Source: an uncultured Muribaculaceae bacterium (GTDB taxonomy: Bacteria; Bacteroidota; Bacteroidia; Bacteroidales; Muribaculaceae). Taken from it: a stretch of DNA of 64,000 nt. Shown one piece after another: positions 1-9,342 of the stretch; the stretch's first letter is position 1; each line of letters begins with the position of its first letter. Location of the stretch: positions 4,329-68,328 of the forward strand of contig CAJTMY010000010.1 in assembly GCA_910577355.1 (NCBI GenBank), in the 5' to 3' direction. The notes beneath the pieces are model-generated. The model saw only the letters and a program-made list of their open reading frames with translations. It was not told the origin of the DNA and ran no database searches. Position numbers and translations under genes: made by a program.

Positions 1-176
1 CAGGCATCGCAAGCCTTTACTTTATTGGCTACATATGTCTCACTGCCTCCGTCGTGCCCTACAAGAATTGCCACGAGATGAGGGGATCGCTTGCCCTCCG
101 CCACAAAACCGGCGACTTGCGCGGCTATCTCTGCCTTTATTTTAGCCGAAGTGGCTTTTCCGTCAATTAATTCCAT
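1..176 (-). CDS. folD: FolD, methylenetetrahydrofolate dehydrogenase/cyclohydrolase (N-terminal part)
   Basis: Only the first 58 codons lie in the window; the gene runs off the left edge. The translation begins [12 protein letters not shown] and contains [18 protein letters not shown] and KACDA, the typical FolD N-terminus with the substrate-site Tyr and Lys of the YxxxK motif (YVANK). FolD interconverts 5,10-methylene-, methenyl- and 10-formyl-tetrahydrofolate in the cytosol. The ATG at 176 lies 12 bp after the ffh stop, so it is probably the last gene of a panC-panD-ffh-folD transcript. Family assignment is firm from the N-terminal motif; the rest of the protein cannot be seen. Confidence 0.88.
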   Translation of the reverse strand, partial: MELIDGKATSAKIKAEIAAQVAGFVAEGKRSPHLVAILVGHDGGSETYVANKVKACDA

Positions 177-188
177 ATTATCAAAGTA

Positions 189-1532
189 TTAGCGTCGCAT
201 GCCTTTGAGGCCTTTCATTCCGCGCATGGCTGCCATTGGACTTTTCATCGAGCCTACCTGGCGCATCATCTGGCGCGTCTGCTCAAACTGCTTGAGCAGC
301 CTGTTCACATCCTGAATAGTGGTGCCAGAGCCGAGAGCTATGCGTTTTACACGTGTGCCTTTGATTGCTTCGGGATGCTCGCGCTCGTAAGGAGTCATGG
401 AGTTGATGATGGCTTCGACTCCTTTGAATGCGTCGTCGGGCACGTCAATATCCTTGAGGGCTTTGCCGAGACCCGGAATCATGGCCGCGAGATCTTTTAC
501 ATTACCCATCTTCTTGATCTGTTGGATCTGCTTGTAGAAATCGACGAAGGTATACTGGTTTTTGCGCAACTTGCGTGCTATCTCCTCAGCCTCTTTTTCG
601 TCGAATTGCTGCTGGGCTTTCTCTACGAGCGAGACGATGTCGCCCATGCCGAGTATACGGTCGGCCATACGTGAGGGATGGAACACGTCGATTCCGTCGA
701 GAGTCTCGCCTGTACCTATGAATTTGATAGGCTTGTCGACAACAGTACGGATCGACAGGGCCGCGCCGCCGCGTGTGTCGCCGTCGAGTTTGGTAAGTAC
801 TACGCCGTCAAAATCAAGTCGCTCATTGAATGTCTTGGCGGTGTTGACAGCATCCTGACCTGTCATCGAATCGACCACAAAGAGTGTTTCGGTAGGCTTG
901 ATGGCTTTCTTGATCGATTCGATTTCCTGCATCATCTGCTCGTCGACGGCAAGGCGGCCGGCTGTATCGATGATGATAAGATCATTATGGTTGGTACGGG
1001 CATATTCGATTGCTTTGCGTGCAATGTCGACAGGATCTTTGGATCCTTCGACCGTGAACACGGGCACTTCTATGGATTCTCCGAGTACTTTCAGCTGGTC
1101 GATGGCGGCGGGCCGGTAGACGTCGCAGGCTACGAGCAGCGGACGGAAGCCTTTCTCGCTTTTAAGCCTTTTGGCCAGTTTACCCGAGAAAGTGGTCTTA
1201 CCTGAACCCTGCAGACCCGACATCAGGATTACCACCGGCTTGTCTTTGAGGTTGATGCCCAAAGCATCGCCGCCCATCAGGGCCGTAAGCTCGTCGTGCA
1301 CGATCTTTACCATCAGTTCGCCGGGCTTGATGGCTGTAAGTACATTCTGTCCGAGCGCTTTTGCCTTCACTGTGTCTGTAAAGGTCTTGGCGACCTTGTA
1401 GTTTACGTCGGCGTCGATAAGGGCGCGGCGTACATCCTTAAGGGTTTCAGCCACGTTGATCTCAGTGATCTTGCCTTGTCCTTTTAGTATTTTGAAGCTC
1501 CGTTCGAGCCTGTCGCTGAGTTTTTCAAACAT
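189..1532 (-). CDS. ffh: Signal recognition particle protein Ffh
   Basis: 447 residues, normal length for Ffh (SRP54). It binds SRP RNA and signal sequences of nascent membrane proteins and delivers them to FtsY. Visible are the N-domain helices (about 1-90), the GTPase G domain with P-loop GLQGSGKT at 106-113, DTAGRL, TKLDGDTRGG, and a C-terminal M domain rich in methionine ending MRGMKGLKGMRR. It sits 42 bp downstream of panD and 12 bp upstream of folD on the same strand. No SRP RNA gene was recognised in the window. Confidence 0.97.
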   Translation of the reverse strand: MFEKLSDRLERSFKILKGQGKITEINVAETLKDVRRALIDADVNYKVAKTFTDTVKAKALGQNVLTAIKPGELMVKIVHDELTALMGGDALGINLKDKPVVILMSGLQGSGKTTFSGKLAKRLKSEKGFRPLLVACDVYRPAAIDQLKVLGESIEVPVFTVEGSKDPVDIARKAIEYARTNHNDLIIIDTAGRLAVDEQMMQEIESIKKAIKPTETLFVVDSMTGQDAVNTAKTFNERLDFDGVVLTKLDGDTRGGAALSIRTVVDKPIKFIGTGETLDGIDVFHPSRMADRILGMGDIVSLVEKAQQQFDEKEAEEIARKLRKNQYTFVDFYKQIQQIKKMGNVKDLAAMIPGLGKALKDIDVPDDAFKGVEAIINSMTPYEREHPEAIKGTRVKRIALGSGTTIQDVNRLLKQFEQTRQMMRQVGSMKSPMAAMRGMKGLKGMRR

Positions 1533-1574
1533 AAGGGTAAGTCGGGGTAAAAGGGGAGGTGTGGATTAAAGGTT

Positions 1575-1922
1575 TCAGAGCCTGTTGGTGAGTGTGTCGG
1601 GAAATATGACCGACGGCTTGAATGTGCGGGCTTCCTCGAAAGGCATGGATGCATATGCCATTATAATGACAATGTCGCCGGGCTGTACGAGCCGGGCTGC
1701 GGCGCCGTTTAGGCATATCACACCGCTTCCGCGTTTGCCGGGTATTGTATATGTATCGAGGCGCTGTCCGTTGTTGTTGTTGACGATATACACCCGCTCG
1801 CCGGGGAGTATATTGGCTGCATCCATCAGATCCTGATCGATGGTTATGCTGCCTATATAGTCGAGCCGTGCTTCTGTGACAGTGACACGGTGTATCTTTG
1901 ACTTTAAAACTTCGACGTTCAT
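1575..1922 (-). CDS. panD: Aspartate 1-decarboxylase PanD
   Basis: Makes beta-alanine from aspartate for pantothenate and CoA synthesis. About 115 residues. I chose the ATG at 1922 ([12 protein letters not shown]) rather than the in-frame GTG six bases earlier, because this puts the self-cleavage Gly-Ser at residues 24-25, the family's standard position; Ser25 becomes the pyruvoyl group. The conserved LNGAAARL stretch is present. It lies 8 bp after panC, giving a two-gene pantothenate unit (beta-alanine supply plus condensation). Confidence 0.96.
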   Translation of the reverse strand: MNVEVLKSKIHRVTVTEARLDYIGSITIDQDLMDAANILPGERVYIVNNNNGQRLDTYTIPGKRGSGVICLNGAAARLVQPGDIVIIMAYASMPFEEARTFKPSVIFPDTLTNRL

Positions 1923-1930
1923 TTTCACAG

Positions 1931-2788
1931 TCAGTTTATTTCAGGATACCTGATATTGTCGATTAGTCGCACATCGCCCATCCATACAGTGATACAGCCT
2001 ACAGCGCCGTTCTTGGCCTCGTCCCAACTGCCGAGCGGCTGCAGTGTCATCGGGTCGACGATCTCATAATACTCCACTTCCATGCCGTCGTAGGAGTTTA
2101 TCTCCTCGATCACCATCTCGCGGAGCGATACAAGGTCGAGACCGTCTCCGGCCATGTCGGCGTTGTCGGAGAGAACCTGATGTATCACAGGAGCGAGTTC
2201 GCGCTGTTCCTTGGTAAGACGTACGTTGCGCGAACTCATGGCAAGCCCGTCGGCTTCGCGTTTTATAGGGCATGCCACTATATCTATGTCGAAACCCTCG
2301 ATTTCGGCCATGCGGCGTATCACAGCTATCTGCTGGAAGTCTTTCTCTCCGAAGTAAGCTTTGTCGGGGCGCACATAATCGAAGAGCTTGCTCACTATCT
2401 GAGCCACTCCGTTGAAATGCCCGGGGCGCATGGCGCCTTCCATGACATCGGCCACAGGCCCGAGATCGAATACACGGGTATCCGGCTCGGGATATATCTC
2501 CTCTACTGCAGGTACGAAAGCCACGTCCACTGCGGCTTCCTCAAGTTTGGCACAGTCGGCCTCTACGGTACGGGGATACGTACGCAGATCGTCGGGGTTG
2601 TTGAATTGTGTAGGATTGACAAAGACACTCACCACCACAAAGCCGCATTCCTTGCGGGCACGTTCGATAAGTGAGAGATGCCCGGCATGAAGAGCTCCCA
2701 TAGTAGGCACAAGACCTACGGTAAGACCTGCTGTCCTGGCTCCGGCTACAGCTTCCCGAAGCGCAGCCACTGTTGAAATGATTTCCAT
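1931..2788 (-). CDS. panC: Pantothenate synthetase PanC (pantoate--beta-alanine ligase)
   Basis: Condenses pantoate and beta-alanine with ATP. The protein has the adenylating-enzyme signatures [10 protein letters not shown] near residue 30 (HIGH-like) and AMSSRN (KMSKS-like), plus FVNPTQF and YFGEKDFQQ. Start at ATG 2788 gives 285 residues, the usual size; an in-frame TTG lies 6 bases upstream. It is first gene of the panC-panD-ffh-folD run, with a promoter at 2822-2852 and a hairpin at the 5' end of its leader. Confidence 0.97.
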   Translation of the reverse strand: MEIISTVAALREAVAGARTAGLTVGLVPTMGALHAGHLSLIERARKECGFVVVSVFVNPTQFNNPDDLRTYPRTVEADCAKLEEAAVDVAFVPAVEEIYPEPDTRVFDLGPVADVMEGAMRPGHFNGVAQIVSKLFDYVRPDKAYFGEKDFQQIAVIRRMAEIEGFDIDIVACPIKREADGLAMSSRNVRLTKEQRELAPVIHQVLSDNADMAGDGLDLVSLREMVIEEINSYDGMEVEYYEIVDPMTLQPLGSWDEAKNGAVGCITVWMGDVRLIDNIRYPEIN

Positions 2789-2800
2789 TTTCAAAAATAT

Positions 2801-2819
2801 GCTGATTTTTTAAATCAGC
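2801..2819 (-). promoter_or_regulatory. 5'-terminal hairpin in the panC leader
   Basis: Eight perfect base pairs (GCTGATTT/AAATCAGC) with a 3-nt loop. The predicted transcription start from the upstream promoter falls on the first or second base of this hairpin, so the mRNA would begin with a stem-loop, an arrangement that commonly protects mRNA 5' ends. The role is inference. Confidence 0.5.
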
Positions 2820-2821
2820 CG

Positions 2822-2852
2822 CAAAATTACGCAATAATCCTAATTTATGCAA
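2822..2852 (-). promoter_or_regulatory. Bacteroidetes-type promoter for panC operon
   Basis: On the minus strand TTG and TAATTTTG are separated by 20 bp, matching the primary sigma factor promoter of Bacteroidetes (TTG/TTTG, 19-21 bp, TAnnTTTG). Predicted start near 2818. Confidence 0.7.
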
Positions 2853-2988
2853 AAAACACAAGGTATTTTGGCCTTTGATCGAATCATATCATCCCGTTTC
2901 ATATTTTGTACCATATATTTATCTACGGCTGCAAAAAGTTGCGGCATGATGATATGTTATACAACATACGATATTTTTCGCCATTCCA

Positions 2989-3020
2989 TTTGTTCAATTC
3001 AAAAAATAGTTATAATTTTA
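2989..3020 (+). promoter_or_regulatory. Probable promoter for the 85-aa HTH-like gene
   Basis: TTTG, 20 bp, TAATTTTA: one mismatch (final G to A) from the Bacteroidetes consensus. It is the best candidate in the 282-bp divergent region 2789-3070, which otherwise holds only the panC promoter and its leader. Confidence 0.45.
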
Positions 3021-3070
3021 ACCCGTAAAAACAATATAACGCTATATCAACCCTAAAAACTTATACTATT

Positions 3071-3328
3071 ATGTCCAAGACGATCACCTTCAACGAGCTT
3101 CGCCGCCTCAAAGACAGCCTGCCCGACGGTTCGATGCACAAAATCGCCGATAAACTCAACGTAACCGTCCAGACTGTCCGCAATTACTTCGGCGGCTCCA
3201 ACTACGAATACGGCAAAAACATGGGCGTTCATATCGAACCCGGTCCCGACGGCGGCATCGTAGTGCTTGACGATCCTACAATTTACGATATGGCAGTGGA
3301 GATCCTCAAGGAAAACGAAGCTGAATAA
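3071..3328 (+). CDS. Small HTH-like protein, probable DNA binding
   Basis: 85 residues. Residues 8-40 (ELRRLKDSLPDG, MHKIADKLNVTVQTVRNYF) look like a helix-turn-helix: an 'IADKLNVTVQTVRNYF' stretch with the usual spacing of a recognition helix. The C-terminal half (VHIEPGPDGGIVVLDDPTI) looks like a short beta hairpin followed by an acidic helix ending KENEAE. I believe this small protein is conserved in Bacteroidales, but I know no assigned function. It is monocistronic, with its own promoter and a hairpin after the stop. Regulatory role is inference from the HTH only. Confidence 0.75.
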   Translation: MSKTITFNELRRLKDSLPDGSMHKIADKLNVTVQTVRNYFGGSNYEYGKNMGVHIEPGPDGGIVVLDDPTIYDMAVEILKENEAE

Positions 3329-3371
3329 AACCGACAAATACAATATAAATATATTAAGGTCTTATATTAAA

Positions 3372-3428
3372 AAGCCGGAGTCGTCGATTTGCCGCTATCC
3401 GCAGCCGGCATTCAGACTTCTCCGGCTT
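3372..3428 (+). terminator. Stem-loop after the HTH-like gene
   Basis: AAGCCGGAG at 3372-3380 pairs perfectly with CTCCGGCTT at 3420-3428 around a 39-nt loop; the following bases are GGTTTATT, so the U-tract is weak. Terminator is probable, not certain. Confidence 0.45.
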
Positions 3429-3462
3429 GGTTTATTCCTGACAATCCGAACATACAAATGCC

Positions 3463-4578
3463 ATGCGACTGATAACTCTTGCAATCCATACCTACGATCG
3501 TGCGCTGTCCGTACGGATGCTACTTGAAGCCGAGGGTATCCCTGTAACTTTGCAAAATGTCAACCTTGAGCAGCCCGAAGTATCGTCGGGTGTGCGTGTG
3601 CGGATTCCGGAACAGGATCTGCCGCTTGCACTGCGTATTGTGGAGAATCCGGAGATCTTCAGTGGCGCTATCGCGCATGCAGTCACACCAACCTCCCACC
3701 GTTGTGTGCTTGTGCCTGTTGATTTCAGTGACCATTCGCTCAATGCCGCCAAGGTAGCTGTGAAACTTGCTTCGGCGCGTAAGGCCGATATTGTATTTCT
3801 GCATTCATATATAGATCCGCGGTTGTCGGGATCCGTACAGCTTAGCGATAATCTCACTTATGACGTGGCTGAAACGGAAGCTACCGAGCACCTCGTGGCT
3901 GCTGCAAACGGCGAGATGACCAAATTCACCGACAAGATCAGAAGCCTTATGAAAACGGGAGAATTGCCGATGGTGCATTTTATCACTTCGGTGCTTGAAG
4001 GAGTTCCCGAAGATACCATTATCCGGTTCGCCAAGATGCATGCTCCTTATATAGTGGTGATGGGGACGCGGTCGGCAGAGCGCAAAGAACGGGAAATGAT
4101 AGGAAGTGTCACGGCCGAAGTTCTCGATGAGAGCCGGTTCTCAGTGCTTACTGTGCCGGAGGACATCGACCCGATGAAACGAAATGCACCTCGTAACATA
4201 TTGTTTTTCAGTAATCTCGACCAGGAGGATATCATTGCCATGGATACGTTGTATCGCTATTTCACCAATGCCCATGCCACAGTAACGATAGTGCATATAC
4301 CAGTGCGCACACGTTTCAGCGACAAGGCGGCCGGCAAGTCGGCTCTGGCACTGAGCGAATATTGCCGCAAGACTTTCAGCCATTTTTCATTTGAGAGTGT
4401 TCCAATCGCCCCTAAAAGCGCTTTGCAGGAACTTGAAAGTCTGCAGACGGAGCATAAATATGACTTGCTTGTAGTCCCAAACCGACGCAAGAATGCATTT
4501 GCGAGACTCTTCAACCCAGGACTCGCGCACAAGATACTTTTCCAGGCAGATATCCCCATGCTGGTGATACCGGTATGA
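3463..4578 (+). CDS. Universal stress protein: N-terminal DUF2007-like domain plus two Usp domains
   Basis: 371 residues. Residues 1-70 (LEAEGIPVTLQN, VRVRIPEQDLPLA) resemble DUF2007, a small putative signal-transducing domain. Two Usp folds follow: the first (about 80-235) starts LVPVDFSDHSLNA and ends VMGTRSAERKEREMIGSVTAEVL, carrying the Gly-rich nucleotide-binding turn; the second (about 240-371) ends VVPNRRKNAFARLF and VLVIPV and is more degenerate. Usp proteins bind ATP or other small ligands and support survival under stress; the target is unknown. Its stop TGA directly abuts the stop of the convergent trkH (TGATCA). No clear promoter match was seen. Confidence 0.82.
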   Translation: MRLITLAIHTYDRALSVRMLLEAEGIPVTLQNVNLEQPEVSSGVRVRIPEQDLPLALRIVENPEIFSGAIAHAVTPTSHRCVLVPVDFSDHSLNAAKVAVKLASARKADIVFLHSYIDPRLSGSVQLSDNLTYDVAETEATEHLVAAANGEMTKFTDKIRSLMKTGELPMVHFITSVLEGVPEDTIIRFAKMHAPYIVVMGTRSAERKEREMIGSVTAEVLDESRFSVLTVPEDIDPMKRNAPRNILFFSNLDQEDIIAMDTLYRYFTNAHATVTIVHIPVRTRFSDKAAGKSALALSEYCRKTFSHFSFESVPIAPKSALQELESLQTEHKYDLLVVPNRRKNAFARLFNPGLAHKILFQADIPMLVIPV

Positions 4579-6036
4579 TCATTTCCAAAACGATGGGGTA
4601 AACAGTACCAGCACGGTAAATATCTCAAGTCGGCCGGTAAGCATCAGAAAGGACAACACCCATTTGGCTCCTGCCGGAATCGTGAGAAAATCGTCGCCAT
4701 AACCTGTAAGAGATGCACCGAACCCGGTGTTGCAGATACAGGAGAATGACGAGAAAAAGGAGTCAACGGCAGGAAGTCCCATGAATGACAAAGCAGTGCC
4801 TCCAGCCACTATAAGCAGCATAAACAGACACAGGAACGCGACGACTTTCGACACAAGATCGCGGTTTATGATCTTGCCATTGATGCGCACCGACAACACG
4901 GCATTGGGGTGTGTGCACAGGCGCAGTTCATTGCCGAGATAGCGTCCAAGATACAGCAATCTGTCGATCTTTGCGCCGCCGCTTGTAGAGCCCGCACAGC
5001 CGCCGGAAAACATCATTATGAACGTGAGGGCGAGCACAAAAGGTTCCCACATCGTAAATCCCGGAGCCAGATAGCCAGTGGATGTGATACTTGATACAAC
5101 CTGAAACATAGGCAGGAGTGTGGCATGGCGCCAATCAAGAGTCTCTCCGGAAGTGAATCGGCCTATGGCAAAAAGCGCTGTGAATACAAGTATGGCGCAA
5201 ATGTATACCTTAGCCACATCATCTTTGCCTGCCTGACGCCAACGACCGGTAACCATTTTAAAAAGCATGGCGAAATTCATGCCACTTAACAGCATAAACA
5301 GGCATATTATTATAAGTACGTAGTCGGAGCCGAATGCCGCTATTGAATCCTGTCTTGACGAAAAACCGCCTGTGGATATAGTGCCGAACGCATGGCAGAT
5401 ACTGTCGAACAGATCCATCGGGCCTGCCCACAGCAGGATTATCAGAACCGTAGTAAGGCCGAAATATAATCCCCACAGCATCTTTGCTGTCTGGCTGATA
5501 CGAGGCATTATCTTGTCATGTGTCACGCCGGTCACCTCGGCGTTGAACATCTGCATTCCGCCCGATGTATTCAGAGCCGGAATCACAGCGAGAGTAAAGA
5601 GTATTATACCCATGCCTCCGAGCCATTGCATCAAGGCCTGCCATATTATAATACCATGACTTATCCCCTCCACAGGCGGCAGGATAGTAGCGCCAGTTGT
5701 CGTGAAACCTGACATCGCTTCAAAAAACGATGTGCTGAGATCTGCCTTGGGGCTGCCGAAGATGAACGGAAACATGCCTGCGAAAGAGAATACAACCCAC
5801 ACTGAGGCCGTGAGCAGAAAGCCTTCACGCTTTCCCATGCGCCGGGTGACGGGGTAGACACGCCACAGCAGATGTCCGGCCACGGCTGTGCATATTCCCG
5901 TGATGGCGAATACAATGTAATCGGTCTCTTCATAAATGAGACATGTGACGAGTGGAATAAGCATGAAAACAGCCTCGATCTGCAACAGACCGCCGATAAG
6001 ACGTATAAGCATGCGGAAATTGATTTGTCGACGCAT
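4579..6036 (-). CDS. trkH: Potassium uptake protein TrkH (channel subunit)
   Basis: 485 residues with about ten hydrophobic segments and the four pore repeats typical of TrkH/KtrB, including GFTTTGATIL, FGTISTGGFSSR, SSITSTGYLAPG and CNTGFGASLTG, where the Gly residues form the selectivity filter. It forms a membrane K+ channel gated by TrkA. The start at 6036 lies 7 bp after the trkA stop, so the two subunits are co-transcribed, which strongly supports the assignment. Confidence 0.96.
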   Translation of the reverse strand: MRRQINFRMLIRLIGGLLQIEAVFMLIPLVTCLIYEETDYIVFAITGICTAVAGHLLWRVYPVTRRMGKREGFLLTASVWVVFSFAGMFPFIFGSPKADLSTSFFEAMSGFTTTGATILPPVEGISHGIIIWQALMQWLGGMGIILFTLAVIPALNTSGGMQMFNAEVTGVTHDKIMPRISQTAKMLWGLYFGLTTVLIILLWAGPMDLFDSICHAFGTISTGGFSSRQDSIAAFGSDYVLIIICLFMLLSGMNFAMLFKMVTGRWRQAGKDDVAKVYICAILVFTALFAIGRFTSGETLDWRHATLLPMFQVVSSITSTGYLAPGFTMWEPFVLALTFIMMFSGGCAGSTSGGAKIDRLLYLGRYLGNELRLCTHPNAVLSVRINGKIINRDLVSKVVAFLCLFMLLIVAGGTALSFMGLPAVDSFFSSFSCICNTGFGASLTGYGDDFLTIPAGAKWVLSFLMLTGRLEIFTVLVLFTPSFWK

Positions 6037-6043
6037 ACGAGAC

Positions 6044-7378
6044 TTATGAGAATAGATGTTCTACCTTGTGCAGCGAGCCTGCGAGACAGAATATTAGCAC
6101 CTTGTCGCCGACCATGAACCGGGTCATGCCGGTAACCAGCATGCCTCGTCCGTCGCGTATGAGTGCGGCAAGGGTCATATTGCGGTCGAGATGCAGATCT
6201 TTTACGGCGGCACGTGTTATCTTTGCTCCTGGCTTCACTTCAAGTTCTGCTACTTCCGCGTCTGTGAGGGCGAGGCACTTGGATGTAGAGGCATCTGCAT
6301 CAAGCATAAGCTGGAATATGGTGCTCGTGGCAAGGAGCTTCTTGTTTATCACTGTGCCGATGCCGAGCGCTTCGGCCTGCGGGATGAACTGTATGTCCTC
6401 CACTTCGGCCACACTTTTCTTGATGCCCGCTTCTTTGGCCGACAATGTTGTGAGAATGTTTGACTCGCTTGAAGGCGACAGTGCGATGAATGCGTCGCAA
6501 CGGTCTATTCCGGCTTCGGCAAGCACATCCGGATCGCGGGCATCCCCGTGCACAATTTCCGCATCGGGGCATTTTTCAGGCAGCAGGGCGCAAACCTCAC
6601 GGTTGTTATCGATTATGGTGAATCGGAATCGGTCGCCGCACATATCTACAAGACGTATCGCTATTTTGCTGCCTCCCATTATGAGCACGCGCTTGATCTT
6701 GCGCTGCACTTTGCCGCATAATTTTATAAGATCATCAATGCGGTCTCGTGTCGCGGTTATATACAGTACATCTCCGGCGAGCATGTAATCGTTGCCCCGC
6801 GGTATGATGGTTTCATGATTGCGACGGATTGCCGATACGTGGAAGCAGCCGGTGGTCGATGCGAATTCTTTCAGTTGCATGCCGGCGAGGGGCGCATTGT
6901 CGCGGATTCTTACACCTACAAGAATTATCTGTCCGTCATGGAGTTCAAACCAGTTGCGCACCCATGAATGTTCCATCGCTGTAATTATCTCACACGCTGC
7001 AAGATACTCGGGATAGATAAGTCTATCTACGCCCATACGTTGCATGGCCGGACGGTTCTCCGGCGCCATGAATCCATAGTGTGATATACGCGCTACAGTC
7101 GTAATCGCGCCAAAGCTTTTCGCAATGGAACATGCCACCAGATTGGTCGTCTCAAGAGGGGTTACGGCGATAAACAGGTCTGCCTGGCCGGCGCGAGCCT
7201 CTTTCAATGTAAGGAAAGATGTAGGATTACCGCATACGGTCATCAGATTATACGAGGAATCAAGAATGTCAAGACGTTCGCGATTCTCGTCTATTACGAT
7301 AATGTCCTGTTCCTCATACGACAGAAGTTTCGCCAGGTGCGAGCCTACTTCGCCGGCTCCGGCAATCACAATTCTCAT
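6044..7378 (-). CDS. trkA: Trk system gating subunit TrkA
   Basis: 444 residues with two RCK repeats: MRIVIAGAGEVGSHLA at the start and VLIMGGSKIAIRLV near 230 are the two Rossmann nucleotide-binding Gly motifs, each followed by a TrkA-C domain. It is a cytoplasmic ring that senses nucleotides and opens TrkH. I used the ATG at 7378, whose ATGA overlaps the dxs stop; a longer reading frame to 7543 exists but would run inside dxs and adds no domain. Order dxs-trkA-trkH indicates translational coupling. Confidence 0.96.
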   Translation of the reverse strand: MRIVIAGAGEVGSHLAKLLSYEEQDIIVIDENRERLDILDSSYNLMTVCGNPTSFLTLKEARAGQADLFIAVTPLETTNLVACSIAKSFGAITTVARISHYGFMAPENRPAMQRMGVDRLIYPEYLAACEIITAMEHSWVRNWFELHDGQIILVGVRIRDNAPLAGMQLKEFASTTGCFHVSAIRRNHETIIPRGNDYMLAGDVLYITATRDRIDDLIKLCGKVQRKIKRVLIMGGSKIAIRLVDMCGDRFRFTIIDNNREVCALLPEKCPDAEIVHGDARDPDVLAEAGIDRCDAFIALSPSSESNILTTLSAKEAGIKKSVAEVEDIQFIPQAEALGIGTVINKKLLATSTIFQLMLDADASTSKCLALTDAEVAELEVKPGAKITRAAVKDLHLDRNMTLAALIRDGRGMLVTGMTRFMVGDKVLIFCLAGSLHKVEHLFS

Positions 7379-9342
7379 GGCTGCGGATCTGCATGACTGT
7401 GTGCCCGGCTGATACCGTGGGCTATACCTTCGGCATCGAAACCACATATATGCTTGAGCTGTGCCGGTGTGCCTTGTGTCACGAACGCATCGGGTATGCC
7501 CAGCCTGTATACCGGCGATGTGTGGCCGTGAGCGGTCATCCACTCGGCTATAGCTCCCCCAAGCCCTCCGTTGACAGTGCCGTCCTCAACGGTGACAACC
7601 GGTATACCGCGGGCCGCGACATCGGCAAGTATATCATCATCGAGTGGCTTTAGGAATACCATATCGTAATGCAGCACGCTTATGCCTTTGTCGCGCAGTA
7701 TGTCGATGGCGAGCGCGACGTCGGCTGCGACAGTGCCTATCGACAGTACAGCCACGTCTTTACCCTCGGCCATCTTTCGTCCTCGGCCTATCGTAAGCGG
7801 CTTCATGGGGCTGTCTGCTGCAGTGACATCACTGTTACCGCGTGGATAACGTATCGCAAAGGGCCCGGAGTATGTGTTTGCTGCGGTGAACATGAGGTTG
7901 CGCAGGGTGGCTGCATCAGCCGGGGCTGCGACTGTCATACCCGGAATCGACCGAAGATATGCGAGGTCAAGAGCACCGTGGTGTGTCATCCCGTCTTCAC
8001 CCACAAGGCCTGCGCGGTCAATGCAGAATGTCACTGGTAGCCCCTGTATGGCGACATCATGGATGATATGGTCGTAGCCGCGTTGCAGGAAGCTTGAGTA
8101 TATGGCGAGGAACGGACGCATGCCGTCCTTTGCCAGGCCGCCGGCAAATGTCACGGCATGTCCTTCGGCAATACCCACATCAAAGACCCGGCCAGGCATC
8201 TTTTCCTGCATTATATTCATTGATGTCCCTGTAGACATGGCTGCTGTTATACCGACGATACGTTGGTCTCGCTCGGCGAGATCGAGTAGTGTGCGACCGA
8301 ATACTTCCTGATACTTCAGTTTAGGGAGAGCGGAGAAAGAAGCCACCGGTTCATCGCATACCCGACGACCTGTCGATGGATCAAACTTGCCGGGTGCATG
8401 CCATTTGGCAGGATCTGTCTCAGCCGGGGCATAACCTTTTCCTTTTACAGTGCGCAGGTGCAGCAGACGCGGGCCATCCATATCCCGGATGTCGGTAAGT
8501 ACACGCACTATGGTAGTGACGTCATGGCCGTCGAAAGGACCGAAATATCGTATGTTCAGCCCCTCGAATATATTCTGTTCACGCACCAACAGGCTTTTGA
8601 GGCTGTTGTTGAACCGCATGATCGCTCCACGGCTGCGGTCGCTTACCAGACGGGCTTTGCGCAACCCCTTGTATAGGCGGTAACGCATACGGTTGTATCC
8701 GGGAGATGTGGTGAGGTGTGCCAGATATGAATTGAGCGAACCGACATTGCGGTCGATGCTCATATCGTTGTCGTTTAGGACTATCAGGAGATTGTTGGGG
8801 GTGTTGGCCGCATTGTTGAGGCCCTCGAATGCCAGACCACCGCTTATCGACGCGTCGCCTATGACGGCGACGGTGTTGCGCCGCGGTTTGCCGGGCTCGG
8901 GGTTGAGACGTGCAGCTACCGCCATACCCAAGGCCGCCGATATGCTGTTGCTGGCATGACCGGCTGTAAAAGTGTCATAGGGACTCTCGGCAGGATTTGG
9001 GAAACCGCTTAGACCGCCCAATGTGCGGTTGGTGTGGAATGACTTGCGCCGTCCTGTAAGCAGCTTATGACCATAAGCCTGATGCCCGACGTCCCATACC
9101 AGACGGTCGTAAGGGGTGTCAAACACATAATGCAGCGCCACTGTAAGCTCCACCGCGCCCATGCTTGATGCGAAATGGCCGGGATTGGATGAGCACTCTT
9201 CGATAAGGACACTGCGTATCTCCGCGCATAACTGCGGCAGAGACTCGACAGGCAACCGCCGCATATCGGCCGGTGAAGATATTGTGTCGAGCAGTGGGGT
9301 AGCTGCCGATGAAGTATTTGTATCAACGGTGGTTGTCGCCAT
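7375..9342 (-). CDS. dxs: 1-deoxy-D-xylulose-5-phosphate synthase
   Basis: 655 residues, slightly longer than average Dxs. It makes DXP from pyruvate and glyceraldehyde 3-phosphate, the first step of the MEP isoprenoid pathway, with thiamine diphosphate. Visible: WDVGHQAYGHKLLTGR, AGHASNSISAALGMA, TPP-binding VIGDASISGG to LNDNDMSI, then the pyrimidine-binding GIAEGHAVTFAGGLA and the transketolase C-domain. The common Gly-Asp-Gly of the TPP motif is Gly-Asp-Ala, a tolerated change. It overlaps the upstream small membrane protein by 20 bp and trkA by 4 bp. Confidence 0.97.
   Translation of the reverse strand: MATTTVDTNTSSAATPLLDTISSPADMRRLPVESLPQLCAEIRSVLIEECSSNPGHFASSMGAVELTVALHYVFDTPYDRLVWDVGHQAYGHKLLTGRRKSFHTNRTLGGLSGFPNPAESPYDTFTAGHASNSISAALGMAVAARLNPEPGKPRRNTVAVIGDASISGGLAFEGLNNAANTPNNLLIVLNDNDMSIDRNVGSLNSYLAHLTTSPGYNRMRYRLYKGLRKARLVSDRSRGAIMRFNNSLKSLLVREQNIFEGLNIRYFGPFDGHDVTTIVRVLTDIRDMDGPRLLHLRTVKGKGYAPAETDPAKWHAPGKFDPSTGRRVCDEPVASFSALPKLKYQEVFGRTLLDLAERDQRIVGITAAMSTGTSMNIMQEKMPGRVFDVGIAEGHAVTFAGGLAKDGMRPFLAIYSSFLQRGYDHIIHDVAIQGLPVTFCIDRAGLVGEDGMTHHGALDLAYLRSIPGMTVAAPADAATLRNLMFTAANTYSGPFAIRYPRGNSDVTAADSPMKPLTIGRGRKMAEGKDVAVLSIGTVAADVALAIDILRDKGISVLHYDMVFLKPLDDDILADVAARGIPVVTVEDGTVNGGLGGAIAEWMTAHGHTSPVYRLGIPDAFVTQGTPAQLKHICGFDAEGIAHGISRAHSHADPQP

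Noticed and set aside
7379..7543. Longer trkA reading frame starting at 7543
   Set aside because: The extra 55 residues lie inside dxs, carry no domain, and the ATGA overlap at 7375-7378 gives a natural start.
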